Part shown: positions 36,700-51,385 of the stretch, in pieces | How positions within the stretch are numbered: the stretch's first letter is position 1 | How the letters are laid out: each line of letters starts with the position of its first letter | The notes under the pieces: generated by a model | The model's input: only the letters and a program-made list of their open reading frames with translations | The model's database searches: none | Told to the model about the DNA's origin: nothing | Assembly (NCBI GenBank): GCA_028023455.1 | Contig: JAQFVV010012395.1 | Location: 8,110,498-8,174,497, forward strand | Length of the DNA: 64,000 bases | Direction of reading: 5' to 3' | Source: Epiperipatus broadwayi | Lineage: Eukaryota; Onychophora; Udeonychophora; Euonychophora; Peripatidae | Position numbers and translations under genes: made by a program

Positions 36700-37933
36700 G
36701 TTGTATATGCATAAGAAATTGTGGTCATATGATGTTTTAATAGTTTAAATGTGGGTAAAATATGCTAAATATGGATATAATAGTACTATCAGATCCATTG
36801 TTTATTCCAGTTCACAATAAATGGCTCTTAAATAAAGTAAAGAGAATTGCTCATAACAATCTATGTTAAAGGTAAGTAAAAAATAAGCAAGAAATGCATT
36901 TTCTTGTAAGCACAAGAATATAAAAAGTTAAAACAATAAGATTCTACTGTAAATATTAAAATAATTTCTGAATAATTATAGTTATATAAATGACAATTTG
37001 TAATTTTTTTTAAAAAGTCTAATAACTCATCTTATGCTATTGTGTAGCTGTGCTAGTTCCGAGGTCTTATATTCTATTATCTTTGTTGGTAAACAATAAT
37101 ACTTTTTCTCCAGAATCTTGTACATAGTAAAACAACTTCATGGCAGTGAAAGTTAATCTAAAGAGTAATGTAACACAAGACATAATAGAAAGTAAAATAA
37201 TTAAATAGTTAATTGCTTGGAAGTTCTTGATAAGTTTGAACATTAGAAGTAACAGGGCAGTCTGTTATTCTATCACTGCACTAACCTATGCAGAATGATA
37301 GATGATGTTATGGTCCTTTGCATAAAGTTATTAAGCATTATATAATCATTCTTTATGTTTGTACTCTGAAACTGAGTTTTGTTGATATTTTGTTCATGAT
37401 TCAACATAGTAGAAAATATTACCATTAAAAGAAATAGTAACCAACATACTCCTTTTTGCTAAAAATATCCTTCAAGTATGTAGAAACTGTTTTTTATAAT
37501 AAACAAAGTGATTCTTTGAAAGAGTGAAAAATATTCAGTATGGCATAATAAAACAAATAAATTCTTATGTAAAAATATATAACCCATAACCTATAATAAT
37601 GAGAATTGAAAAAAGGAAGCTACAATTAATATAACTTTCCAACTAAGAATACAAACTATTTTTTGTTATAATAACTATAATAATGATGAATGTGTCCCCA
37701 GACAAAATTCAGTATAAATATATAACAATTCAGGTACATTCATAAAAATGGTACTATATATGTTATTATGCTGAGAATATCAAAGAGTCATCTCTGAGAG
37801 AAATGGATGCCACTATTATAAATACCTATAAAGAAGGTGGAAGATAAAGTTCATGTAATTTTTATATTTACTTATATTCAAAAATGAATATATTATGGGT
37901 AATTTATATGTTTTGAAATAATTTTTATTTCAG
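36700..37933. other. Intronic AT-rich DNA before SRCR exon 1
   Basis: I see nothing beyond AT-rich sequence and the splice acceptor at its end. Confidence 0.5.
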
Positions 37934-38099
37934 TTTTATTATCATCTGACATATCATCAGAAATTGACCTGTTGACCTTTCAGCAGCAACAATCTGGATA
38001 TTTGCTTGTTAATGTTAAGAATGAAAAATGGCTTCCTGTATGTGCAGATGGATGGACAAAATACCATAGTGATTTTTTCTGCCATCTGTTGACCTATAA
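37934..38099 (+). CDS. SRCR exon 1 of the enteropeptidase-like gene
   Basis: The exon is 166 bases (2+162+2) between acceptor atttcag and donor gtaagg. The peptide ends with a scavenger-receptor cysteine-rich N-terminal half: GYLLV, then WLPVCADGWT, then FFCHLLTYK. This corresponds to the W-x-x-V-C-x-D-x-W and A-C-x-x-L-G-Y pattern of SRCR modules in enteropeptidase and TMPRSS proteins. In those proteins the SRCR module sits between LDLa and the protease and is extracellular. Phases match both neighbours. The module is divergent: the central acidic and Gly positions of classic group A SRCR are weakly kept. Confidence 0.75.
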
Positions 38100-38171
38100 G
38101 TAAGGTTTTTATTTTTATAAATTGCTGATATAATAAATTACAAACTCCTTATACTTTGTAATTCTTTATAG

Positions 38172-38273
38172 AGATTCAAAATTTACTACTTTCATTAGTG
38201 CAAATCATACCAGATGGCTCCACTGGAACTCAGTCCTATCTTTACCAGACTTAATGAAACAATACTTTGTCAG
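38172..38273 (+). CDS. SRCR exon 2 of the enteropeptidase-like gene
   Basis: The exon is 102 bases (1+99+2) and lies only 72 bases after the previous one, with acceptor tttatag and donor gtaaaa. The open peptide includes FISANHTRWLHWNSV and DLMKQYFVR, with an N-H-T sequon. In enteropeptidase the same position carries the cysteine-poor middle of the SRCR module, so the lack of cysteines is expected. The tiny intron contrasts with 22-kb and 13-kb neighbours. Assignment rests on phase continuity, the open frame and position rather than on a strong motif. Confidence 0.65.
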
Positions 38274-39670
38274 GTAAAACAAAAATTAGATTTAATAAAT
38301 TATAATAAAATGATACAGCTATCTGAATTTTTTATAATAAAGTTAAAACTTGTTATGGTATACTATTAGTTGTAACATGATTAATGCCAAATTGTCATTT
38401 CATTCTCAGAATCCTAAAAAAAATAATAAAGTGCTAAAAGAATAATCATATGTGTGTGTGGGAAGTGAAATACAATATACTAAAATACTACAGATATGTT
38501 GTGAATAAATTTAGTGAAATCAGATTGTCTTTTAAAAGCATTAAATTTGCTTAAGATTGTTTGAACATATCAGTTAATCTTCATTTTTATTAATTTTAAC
38601 ATTAAAAGGGATGTTTAAAAAGTTCTGATAGAGTTACCTAGTCAATGATCTTAAAATATGATAAACATATTCTGTCTATGCAATCAAACACACAAACAAG
38701 TAAACTCTTCAAGATATGTTAGTATAAAGGCAACATTTTTGACTCAGATCAATTCCCTTTTTATGGCTTAACATTCTAAGTACTATATTTAATAAGTATA
38801 TAACATCTAAATTTATGGAGGAAGATTTTGCTCTATTGACTGCAGGATCTTCTTTTCATTAAGGTTCACTTAAGAAAAGATACAAATGCAAATAAATAAC
38901 AGACTGGACATTTATTTTTCATTTAATAAATATAAACATAATAAATAAAATAAAACCCTCTGAGATCAAGGATTACTCTATTGTAGAATAAATATGATGT
39001 TATTTAAAACTTAAAAATAATAATTATGAGCAAAATACATTTTAATCAAAAGATAATCTGAATTTCAAATACTGTAGTGCTTTCATGCAAACATATACAC
39101 ATATTTTCTAACTTCGGTTTATATGGATATAATAACTGTCATGACATATTAAAACTTTATAAACAAAATCATAATATCTATTATAATTTGTTTTTAAACT
39201 AGGATGTAATGTATGCAGCAAATTCAATATTGTAATAAAAATAATTTGTAAGAATAATATACCTTTCGTTGACCTGCATAATATTAAATTCATTTTAAAC
39301 TATGGGAATTAAAAATAAATATCTTTTTTTAAAACAATAAAAAAAAAAATTAAGCATATAAATAAAATGTTCTTTTCAACTAAAATCAATAATAAATAGT
39401 TATTTTATTTCTTCTTGATAGTGATCCTTGGTGACAATAATTTTATATATGAATATATAAACCTGTGGATAATGTAGATAACTGACATTGTATGAGATTT
39501 CTTTGGAAACTGTTAAAGTCACAAAATATTAATAACTAAAATATTTAGTATATGCACGTCAATTAGATTAATTATTTCAAAAGTTAATAATATTAATATA
39601 TAAAGCTCTATAAATTAAGTTTTTAAATTGAAAATTCAAAATAAAATTGTTTTTCTCTTCACTAGTAAAA
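38274..39670. other. Intronic AT-rich DNA after SRCR exon 2
   Basis: No gene or repeat structure is recognised. Confidence 0.5.
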
Positions 39671-39673
39671 ATT

Positions 39674-40027
39674 GTAATTATAAATATGCGACTTTTTTCG
39701 CATGCGTTAGTGATGCTATAATTATATTATAATGTGTAATAGGTCTGCTTAGCGCTTTCGAGATTTAATGTTCTAATTTCATACTCATAGCTTTGTGAAT
39801 AAAGACTGTTGTGATTTATTGTACACATATGCAAATGAGTTTGAATTTTTAATTAGTTCGTCCATTGTTTGGAGAGAGCAAAGCATGCCTCTCTTCTATT
39901 AATGGCACTGAGATAATTTGCTATGTGTACAATAAATCACAGCTGTCTTCATTCACAAAGCTATGAGTATGAGATTCAAACATTAAATCTTCACTAACGT
40001 ATGCAAAAAAAGTTGCATATTTATAAT
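39674..40027. repeat. Inverted repeat with unequal arms
   Basis: Left arm 39674-39833 and right arm 39918-40027 pair over attataaatatg, cataCTCATAGCTTTGTGAAT and TTATTGTACACATA. The left arm has about 50 extra bases (39710-39760) including gcgctttcgag. It is a foldback element of unknown family. Confidence 0.7.
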
Positions 40028-40229
40028 CAAAAGAAAATTGAATATTAAAACATCAAAAAATAAAATAATTGAGACCATTCATTTTTCTAAGAAACCTCAC
40101 AAAATTTTTTCCTAAGTGTTGCATATAATGTATAAAGAGAAATGGCAAAAATAAGTATTTTTAGACTGTAAATGACTTTTATTCAATACACAGCACAACT
40201 AAAAAAAGTGTTATATTTAATACAAGGTA

Positions 40230-42813
<2,584 letters not shown>

Positions 42814-42830
42814 AAAATGTATATAATGTT

Positions 42831-42938
42831 GACAAGCATTGTTAGCTGGGAGGTCATCGCAGGTGCCTTGCAAGTAGTTGGTTGCAGACGGTTGTGGGTT
42901 TGCATCCTGGCCGATGCTATGACATATAAATATAAAAA
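42831..42938 (+). mobile_element. tRNA-derived SINE, second copy, 17-bp target duplication
   Basis: It has the same head and end as 29014-29125 (gttagctgggaggt, ggttgcagacggttgtgggtt, gccgatgctatgacat) with more substitutions, several at CpG sites. The flanks aaaatgtatataatgtt at 42814-42830 and 42939-42955 are identical. Confidence 0.85.
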
Positions 42939-43212
42939 AAAATGTATATAATGTTAGCAAACTCAGGTTTTTATTTTAGCATGACAAAATTTTATATTGA
43001 TATGTCATTAATATAAAATAAACTTACCAATGGGACAAATCAGTTTTCCTCAGTGGACTTAAAATATAGTTTGTAAGGCATTCGAACTAGGTTATTTTTA
43101 TGACAAGAAATTATATACATAATAATAACCTTTAGTTTTAAAAGTACCTAACTTTTTATTTATATAGATAGCCAACTTACATTGACTATATATATATATA
43201 TATATATATTAT

Positions 43213-45132
43213 AATAACGGTCGGGGTGTGGGTGATTAATTTGTCTTACCGTATCTGTACTACAGGGCAACACTAGGTTACTCAAACCTAGAAAATTTAT
43301 AGAGTAGGCAAATACGCGCTGTTAAAGATCCAATTTTTACATAGATATTTTACCACAGCCATCAGCCCTTGCCACTAGCTCATGGAGTAGCAGAGGTTTA
43401 AAACATAAAAAATATTTTTAATAAAGATTAAAAAGAATAAACTAGATCACTGCCAGAACTAATAACATAACTGATTTTATTAATGCAAATTTAAAATTGA
43501 GGAATGAAATTTATATTTAGATTTTAACATTAATTTTTAAATTTAAATTACTATTTTAAATAGTCTGCACAGATGGACATTTTAATATTCTACCTTAGCA
43601 TGTTGAGAATAGATAGGCTACATAGATTTCTCACTAAAAAAAAACTTATCAAAACACTCATTCAATCTCAGACTAAAAGTTCATAGCCAAACCAACACCT
43701 ACTTCCAGATATATAGTTGCAACCAATGCAATATAAAGATGCTAGCATAAAATCACACTGACAAGAATGTGCATTTGACAGCATGATATTATTTGAAGGA
43801 CATCATCCTCATCCAGTACAGGAATGTGCATTTGTCTGGCAAAGGAATCATGTATATAAATTAATTAAAGAGTGTTATGAATGGGGGATAGTGATCTTTC
43901 TGCCGACTTATAAATCCCTGTCCATAGAGCTAGAAGGAGTCAATGGCACAGGAAATATGTCTGCAACCATTGCAATGATATGACTGCCTCTTTGGGGTCA
44001 TGCATTCAGTTGGGCATGTTGCGCTGTATACAAACATGCTTCATATTACATTGATATACATGCCCATATATCCCATCATCCTATCTACGAAACAAATAGC
44101 ATGAAATTAACCCTTTAAAATAAACATAAATGAATTTAAACATAGTTATTGATTTTTATCCATGCAGCTATCTACATCCAACTTTAATCTGATACCTTTT
44201 AATTAACACTTAGCACAAACAAAAAGGAGAGAAATGGAAATGATTGCTTAAACAGATGCATAAAAAATTACTAATAATTGATTTTGAATTCTTTAGGCCA
44301 GATAATAGTTCTTATTTTCAGTTATTAATTGTAAATTTAGGAAATGTTCCTATTAGATAAACACAAGAGTTCATATTTACAGATTGAGCAGATTTAGAGG
44401 TCCATCTTTGTGATCACTTTCATAGATTGTTTGTCCTTCTTTGAAATGAAACTGCTACTTGCCATGCATTTGGTCAGTAACTGTCATCCAGAGGCCTCAG
44501 CTGGTTGTCCAGAAAATTAAATTTATTGCAGACTTTTATATCGTAAAATCTGCAATATAGCTAGTTATAACAGTATATTAATAGTCTGCTCTAAGATAAC
44601 AACAATTATAATCCTCCCTCCTCAATTCAAAAATTTTGGGTTTTATACTTTTACTAGCCTCTTAACATCAAATCTTCAGATTCAACGAGCAAGATGTCAC
44701 TAATCCTCTCGTGTTTCATTTATGGTCCATGCTGACATTTCGTGCTTGCATTGATTATTTAATTTCTTTTTATTCTCTTACCATTTAATTATTCAAGTGC
44801 CCCAATGAATAGTGTGCTTTAGAACAATCATTTAATTAATAAAACAATCATTTCCATTTTCTAAGATTAAACATGATAGAAATCATTTAATTCAATTTTA
44901 AAAAATATCAATCTTTACTTTTTTTTTATTTATTTATAAAAAAGTACATTCAAATACTTTTTATTTTTTTTTAAAAAAAAATGCTTTTAATTTTTCCATC
45001 GGTGGAATACGTTAAACAACTTTTAATTTTCAGTTTTTAAGTTAAGTTTTTTTCTTTTAAGAAATCAATTTTTATTTACGATCTTTTTATTTTCATTTTA
45101 AAATAATGTAACAGCATATTATATGCTGTTAA
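43213..45132 (-). mobile_element. Solo LTR, about 1.92 kb (family copy 2)
   Basis: In reverse it follows the course of 31567-33552. The shared 3' part has marks such as ctagcttaggtt-like blocks, gagtagcagaggttt against ctctgctgttccac, and gagtaggcaaatacgcgctgtt against acagtgcgtatctgcctac. An A-rich 5' part ends in a palindrome (TAACAGCATAT / ATATGCTGTTA) at 45107-45132. The short frame at 43783-43983 has no recognised product. Confidence 0.65.
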
Positions 45133-45135
45133 TTT

Positions 45136-45535
45136 AACTGAATATTTATAAATATAGTAACTTAATAATTAAAAAATATTTTATACACTTAGGAGCGCTT
45201 TCGATTATCTCAGTAATCTGTGTTAACTAAAGCTTTGAAATGCTAACTTTCCCACAATTCCATGATCTTAACATTTGCTGCTTGCCTGTTAATTAAGTCA
45301 TGTTTAAATTCTGTGATCTTAACATTTGCTGCTTGCCTGTTAATTAAGTCATGTTTAAATTAATTTAAACATGACTTAATTAACAGGCAAGCAGAAAACA
45401 TTAAGATCATGGAATTGTGGGAAAGTTAGCATTTCAAAGCTTTAGTTGACACAGATTACTGAGATAATCGAAAGCGCTTCTAAGTGGATAAAATATTTTT
45501 TAATTATTAAGTTACTGTATTTACAAATATTCAGT
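45136..45535. repeat. Head-to-head pair of Penelope-type terminal repeats (foldback)
   Basis: The arms 45136-45360 and 45361-45535 are highly similar inverted copies from a common centre at 45361 (aaattaattt). The left arm has an extra tandem copy of about 52 bases (gatcttaacatttgctgcttgcctg...). The arms match the inverted repeats that flank the GIY-YIG fragment at 47853-48748, so I read them as terminal repeats of the same Penelope-like family. Confidence 0.7.
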
Positions 45536-45597
45536 TATATAATTACATATATATGTGTGTGTTATTGACATTGTGAAATAATTAAGAGACTGAAGTG

Positions 45598-45812
45598 TTG
45601 TTAGGCTAGAAATATTGCTAGAAGAGATAGTAGTGGATGGAGTTGAAATCTTAACCTTGATTCCAAGAGATTATAGAAGACCCAGAAAAAACCCACATAT
45701 GATATGAATGGATGAAATAAGAAATGTGCAAGAGTGATGTGGAGAGGAGTGGCTAGAGATTGAAAAAGATGGATTGAACTTGGAGAGATTTTCATCTTAT
45801 AGTGGATTAACA
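45598..45812 (+). mobile_element. LINE tail: RT C-terminal end
   Basis: Across two frames the plus strand reads ARNIARRDSSGW, RRPRKNPHM, MDEIRNVQE and EIEKDGLNLERFSSY. This resembles the last part of RTE-like ORF2 proteins (H-x-AR-x-x-D-x-RW, GRPK-x-RW-x-DDI, AQDR-x-x-W). It is about 210 bp, 5'-truncated, and followed by TA repeats. Confidence 0.5.
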
Positions 45813-45923
45813 AAAATTGACAATGATGTCTGATATATATATATATATATATATATATCAGACATCATTGTCCGATATATATAAACATCCATATATATAT
45901 ATACAATATATATATATATATAT

Positions 45924-47844
45924 TGTAATGGATGTTTAATACACCATTACAAAAATTATAGTTTTATAGGGGTGAAGAAAATAAAATAAATTTTTATATA
46001 AGGTTTCGTTTGTAAAACTTGATTAAAAGTTTTTTTTTAATGCTTGTACAAATATATATGTATATGCTTGGGAATTATATTTTAATACCACAGTTATATT
46101 TGGTTTAATTTTAATTTTGAAAAAAAAAAAAGAAAACTAAGATTATTTTTTTTTTGTTAAATTTATGTAAAAGAAAAGTGTACAAATAGATTGCTTTTCA
46201 GATTTGGGGATTTAGATTGATAAGGCTAATTAAAAAGAAAGAAAACAAAAAGAAAAGAATTTTTCATTAGTTAATTCCTAGATCTGTAAAGGGCAATTTA
46301 TTTCGTTAATTAGATAACTATTGTTATCTAGATCGAGAATTTTTAAATTTTAATTAAAAAAAAAAGTTTGGTAATTGGTTTAAGAGATATGATTCAGATA
46401 TAACAGGCTGAATCAGGCCATTGGATTATCTTGGACTAGCTTTCAATACTGGCATCAGCTAGAATACTTGCACCAGCACAAAGAGACAGACACCAACTCT
46501 GACAGGAGAATTGCATGATTCCTGCCAAAATACTTGGAAAGAACGATTCCTGCATATTCTGAAAGTTGATCCAGTAATTATTCTACCTAGAATGAACATT
46601 AAACCTACAGCAAGAATATTTTCTTTACCATGATGTGCTAAGCTTCTCACCAGGACAGGTTCGGACATCCTGTGTCTCCATTAACTGCCTACAATGCCAT
46701 AAGAACCGGCTCCAAAGAAACCACTAACCAACTTGCCCAAGCCTACTGTCAGTGAATCCAGAGCAACAGACTAACCTAAGAAGTCTAGTGCACTAGCATT
46801 GAAATAAATTATTAAGGTACCTTACATTTATGCAATTTAAATAATGTTATCTTAGATTTGTTGCCTTTTTTAAATATAAATGTTTTTTTTAAGTTATATC
46901 TTAAGTAATTGGATTTCTTTGTGCTTGATTCTTTTTTTTTTTTTAATGAGTGCTAGTTTCAAACCTATTACTGTCCATCCTATTTTAGTCTTAGTAAGTA
47001 AGATAGTAGTTTATTTATAATCTCACATTCTTTTTTTTTTTAGGAAGCAGTCTGGATATTACAGACTATTTTAATTGACTTCTGGCTCATGACCCATTTT
47101 ATTATTAGTTCTCCTTATGTCATGAAACTTTATTTATAATAGTTCTTAGTTTTATTTCTTCAAGCTTCCAATTTGTTTATTAGGGGCACATACGATCGTT
47201 TTAACCCTCTCAATAGGTAGATTGTGAGCTCCTAGCCTGTCTCACTGAGAGGGAGGTCAATCAATTGAAAGTAATAACTTTCAACACTCTTTTTATTATT
47301 ATTAATGTTTTGGAAGCTACTTTCGCATTTCTTCGGTTTCGACATAAGCTTACATAAATCTCAAATACGGAGATTCAGCCTTTTTCTAACTATGGGTTAT
47401 AAGCAGGAAGCTAACCTCCCTTTTCTTACGTGAGATCACGGAATACTTACTAATACTTCTACTACTGTCAGTATTTTGCACTCTTTCACGCACAGAAAAT
47501 CACTCTCAAAGCCATATAAAATATTTAAATTTCATTTTGATGTATGTATGTGTAGTACATATTTTAAGTGTGCTTTAAAGATTATTATTTAGATTATGTT
47601 TATTTAATCATACTGTTAATAAAATTATTTATTTATTCATCTACTTAGTTGATTTTGTTTTTGGTTGCTACCTTTCCAACTCACTGAACAAAACATAGAT
47701 CTCATTTGCTTGATTGAGCTAGTCCGGCGCATTCGATTCGCATATCCTGTAACCCCCTAAAAATAAATGTCTAGTTCCAAATTTCGGACTAGTGGTGCTC
47801 TGGCGGTCAGTTTATGCGAGTCTAAAGCTTTTGTCCGGTATAAT
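45924..47844 (+). mobile_element. Solo LTR, about 1.92 kb (related copy 3)
   Basis: It begins TGTAATGG at 45924 with a palindromic start. It has the same layout as 31567-33552: an A-rich 5' part, a GC-richer middle and a 3' end with ctagttcc, ggtgctctggcggt and gtccggtat before TA repeats. It is more diverged than copies 1 and 2. ORFs inside are short and unrecognised. Confidence 0.55.
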
Positions 47845-47852
47845 ATATATAT

Positions 47853-48748
47853 ATGGAATCTTATAATTAAATATTAGTAAATACAATAATCAAAAATTTT
47901 GAAAAGTACAAAAAATATAATCATCACTTAGGAGCACTTTTGACTATCCTCACAGTTTTTGTCAACTAATACTTTGAAAGGTTAACTTTCCCATAATTCC
48001 ATGATCTTAACATTTTCTGCCTTCCTATTAATTAAGACCTGCTTGTATTTATATACTAGCATAGCTTGCTTTATTTTTCTTTTATTGTTATTTTTCTCAA
48101 TTTGCAATATTCATTATTGAAATTAAAACCATACATACATTAATTATTATGGTCATAAAATCTTTACAAATTTTGTTTCATATTTTGAACCCTTTTTAAT
48201 AAAAGCAAGTGCTCTTTAGTTCTTTTCTTCAATATACATCTTGATTCCCCTATATATATGCTTTCACATCTACATATATATTCATAAATGATGCAATTTT
48301 TATTTATAAATGAGGTTTTATCTTTAGAGTTATTTATTAATTTATTTAATGTAGGAGGTGCATAAAATGCCATGTCACATATACCTTTATAAATTTTCCT
48401 TATGAAATTTGCTTGTTGATTTGAAATATATAGTATTGATATCCAAATTTTTTTATTACTAGAAGAATAAACTTTATTATTAATATTTTTATTTTTATAT
48501 TTCATATTAAAATTTTTAATAATATTATAAATATGATTGTAATTTTAGCCAACATTTAACAAATCACTAGAATACATTTCAATAGGCATTTTTATAGACA
48601 GGCAGCAAGCATTATGGTCATGGAATTATGGAAAGGTTAACCTTTCAAAGTATTAGTTGACAAAGACTATGAGGATAGTTGAAAGCACTCCTAAGTGATG
48701 ATTATATTTTTTACTATATTTACTAATATTTAATTATAAGATTCCATA
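47853..48748 (-). mobile_element. Penelope-like element fragment with inverted terminal repeats
   Basis: Inverted repeats 47853-48029 and 48600-48748 flank about 570 bases that hold the GIY-YIG-bearing C-terminal end of a Penelope-like protein on the minus strand. Penelope-like elements are known to carry terminal repeats in direct or inverted order and to insert in partial tandems, so the layout fits. The RT part is absent. Confidence 0.75.
48164..48505 (-). CDS. GIY-YIG endonuclease end of a Penelope-like element
   Basis: The 113-codon frame reads ISILYISNQQANFIRKI, AFYAPPTLNKLINNSKDK, then IIYEYICRC, SIYIGESRCILKKRTKEHL. This follows the linker and GIY-YIG endonuclease of Penelope-like elements (LPYI..., PPTLKKLL-x-x-KDK, VYEI-C-x-C-x-x-x-YIGET-x-R-x-LK-x-R-x-KEH). 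The Tyr of YIG, the Arg after ES and the Glu of KEH are kept. The frame is open and is a C-terminal piece only. Confidence 0.8.
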   Translation of the reverse strand: MKYKNKNINNKVYSSSNKKIWISILYISNQQANFIRKIYKGICDMAFYAPPTLNKLINNSKDKTSFINKNCIIYEYICRCESIYIGESRCILKKRTKEHLLLLKRVQNMKQNL

Positions 48749-48778
48749 TATTGCTTTGAAGAAATATTATATATCGAT

Positions 48779-48780
<2 letters not shown>

Positions 48781-48860
<80 letters not shown>
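48781..48860. repeat. TA microsatellite, about 40 units
   Basis: A pure TA run right after the Penelope-like fragment. Confidence 0.95.
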
Positions 48861-48863
<3 letters not shown>

Positions 48864-49839
48864 ACAGTTGGCAATAAAATAAAAACTCTCAATTACACCA
48901 TGTTATATTAGGAGTAAATAACAATTGAATCTAGAAACCTTTCATTAAAATTATTTTTCCAATGATTCAAGTCAAAATGTATATTAGCTTCACAATTAAT
49001 ACAATTTTTAATGACTGTATATTACAATAGATGTCATTCAATTTGATTACTGTTATGTATTTATCTTTGATCAATATTTACATAACCTTAATAAATTTTT
49101 GCCATTTTGAAAAAGAAGTAACTAAGAAACAGTAACTGGCATATTAACATTTTGATCTAGAATATGATATGGTCTTAAATGACTTATGCATAAGTTTTTC
49201 CACAGATAAATAAATCAAACAAGATTATACACTCTCTAAATAAATTAGATATCCATTCTGTTACCTGTTGAATAACTAGTAAGTTGATTATAAACTGGTT
49301 ATCTGAAAAACATCATAAGATTAAATGTAAATTTTTATGCTATATTTATTTTGGACTAAACTTCTTTGCAAAATTTGCATTTTACATGTATGTGAATATA
49401 ATTAAAGAGATATTGGTAAGCAATATAATCTCCATTTTTGTTAGTTACATTTATGTAATATACTATAATATATATACAATTTTTTTTAAAAATATTTTTA
49501 TTTTGATAAGTAATGTATTAAAAACAAACAAAAATATATATTTTTTGAACTGTAATTTTGAGTATAACATGAACCTTTAAATAAAAACATGAGATGTCCA
49601 CAAAGTAATTAATTCAGTTACTATTTTTTTTATCTAATGTGATTAAATTAATTAATGTATGGATGCCCCACACTTTTATTTAAAGTTACTTATAGGAATT
49701 GAAATTGTTATTCAAAAAAATATTTTTTTTGTTTTTTAGTGCATTAGCTGTCCAATCAAATAAAAATATTTCATTTTTAAAAAAACATTTTAAATATATT
49801 TTATCACTAACATTTTTAATCATTATTGATTCACTACAG
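48861..49839. other. Intronic AT-rich DNA, no gene recognised
   Basis: Open frames here are low-complexity and hydrophobic by AT bias. Nothing is recognised. Confidence 0.5.
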
Positions 49840-50965
49840 GATGAAGATCTTTTTAAGTTTAATCCAGTGTCCAATTTCTACCTTCTTTTCTCTACAACAT
49901 GCCAGCAAAATTACCTATTTTGTTCATCTTTTTCACAAAAGGTCTCTTTCAAGATCATTTACAATCTCTCAAAATCCACTTTAGAATTTCAACTATCTAT
50001 TTATTATCATCTTTTTTAGTAATGTAATCAACCCAGCTCCACTTCAGTCTTTAATTCTTTCAATGATGTTAGTAATATCTGTTTATTTTCTTACCCATGT
50101 ATTTCATTTTCACTCCCTTCTTATTACTCCTAAAATACATATCTCCATTCTTTATCAAGTAATATGAAGTCTCTATATTGCTTTTTTATTGAGTATTAAA
50201 ATATTAGAGCCATAAATAAAAATTGGAAAAGCATTTCTTGAAAACCCTTTTCAAATACTCAGATATATATTTTTTACTGTTAAGATATTTATACCAAAAG
50301 CACTTCATCCACATTTAATTCTACTATTCCATTAATTATTTTTCCATCTGTATTAATAATTAAGATATTTAGTGTTGCTAACATCTTCTAAAAAATTATT
50401 ATCAATCTTTATTTTCTTCTTTTAGGAACATTTATTTAACATTACTTTAGATTTTTTGACATTTATATTTACTCTTACATTTCTATATTCATAATGATAA
50501 ATTCTGCAACATTTTCTGAAGTTTTGAAAGTTTATTTTTAAAATAAATTACATATCTCCAAAATCTAGATGAATTAAAAAAACTCTGTGTACTTTTTACT
50601 CCTTAAGCTTCCACTTTTATTCCACCAAATAATTCTTGTAAAACTGCTGCAAAAAGTTTTGAAGATATAGTGTCACCTTTTTTCATATCATTTTCAACAT
50701 TAGTTTTCTTACTATAATTATGTAATTTAATCATGGTTGTTTGATTTTGATAAATATTCTTCAGAGTATGACAATATTCTGGGATTATATCTTAATGATC
50801 CAAAGACTTAAACTTCAAAAGAAATGCTTATAGAATCAAAAGCTTCTTTATAATGCACAAATCCAATACATAATGACAATTCATATTTCTTGGTCTTCTC
50901 TACAGTTCTCAACAATCAGATATGATCCATTATGCTAAAACCATCTATCCATACTTAAATATATT
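49840..50965 (-). mobile_element. Decayed RTE-like LINE, RT core to C-terminal end
   Basis: On the minus strand, with stops, the reading includes MDHI, VHYKEAFDSI (block A), KKGDTISSKLFAAVLQELF (for RQGDTISPKLF), KLSKLQKMLQNL, ISEYLKRVFKKCF, MCILGVIRRE, NTWVRK and ITNIIERIKD. This order matches endonuclease-RT proteins of RTE-like LINEs (FVDYEKAFDS, GDTISPKLF, MLGITRRDR-x-R-x-TW, DIIERI-x-K). The YADD box could not be read. It is truncated upstream at a T-run (50988-51001). Confidence 0.7.
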
Positions 50966-51001
50966 AAAAAATCTATAGACCACATTTTTTTTTTTTTTTT
51001 T

Positions 51002-51338
51002 ACAAAAATTATTTATTAACATGAACGATATACAGTGTAGGTCAGGAATCCTTTTTTTGAATATACTTTATTTAATAATCTGCTAAAAATACTAATCTAA
51101 ATGTTATAGTGGTTTAGTATTGACTTAAATATTTGTATGCTAATGTGATGTAGAAAAAATAATTTACATTATCATTCTTCTAATTTTTATTGTAATATTG
51201 AATATATTTGTAATATATTTGAATACAAAATTTTCTTTTATAATAATTTATTCAGTAATTGTAATTTGACAAATATATCAAATCTTCAAAACAGAAGTTA
51301 TTACTTTTAAAGATATCTAATGAAATGTTTTTTAATAG
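51002..51338. other. Intronic AT-rich DNA before the linker exon
   Basis: Nothing is seen except the acceptor tttttaatag. Confidence 0.5.
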
Positions 51339-51385
51339 GTCATTTTGTGGAAGCACTTCTGTTTTTTTATCTTGTGAGCATATTA
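51339..51385 (+). CDS. Small exon: SRCR end and linker cysteines
   Basis: The exon is 47 bases (1+45+1) between acceptor tttaatag and a consensus donor gtgagtat. The 15 codons read SFCGSTSVFLSCEHI. This fits the last SRCR strand and the C-x(8)-C pair that precedes the protease linker in type II transmembrane serine proteases (C-x-x-x-x-V-x-L-x-C). Joined to the next exon it gives CEHI-K-CG, where the second Cys is at the usual position for the bond that ties stem to protease after activation. Both phases match. Confidence 0.65.
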
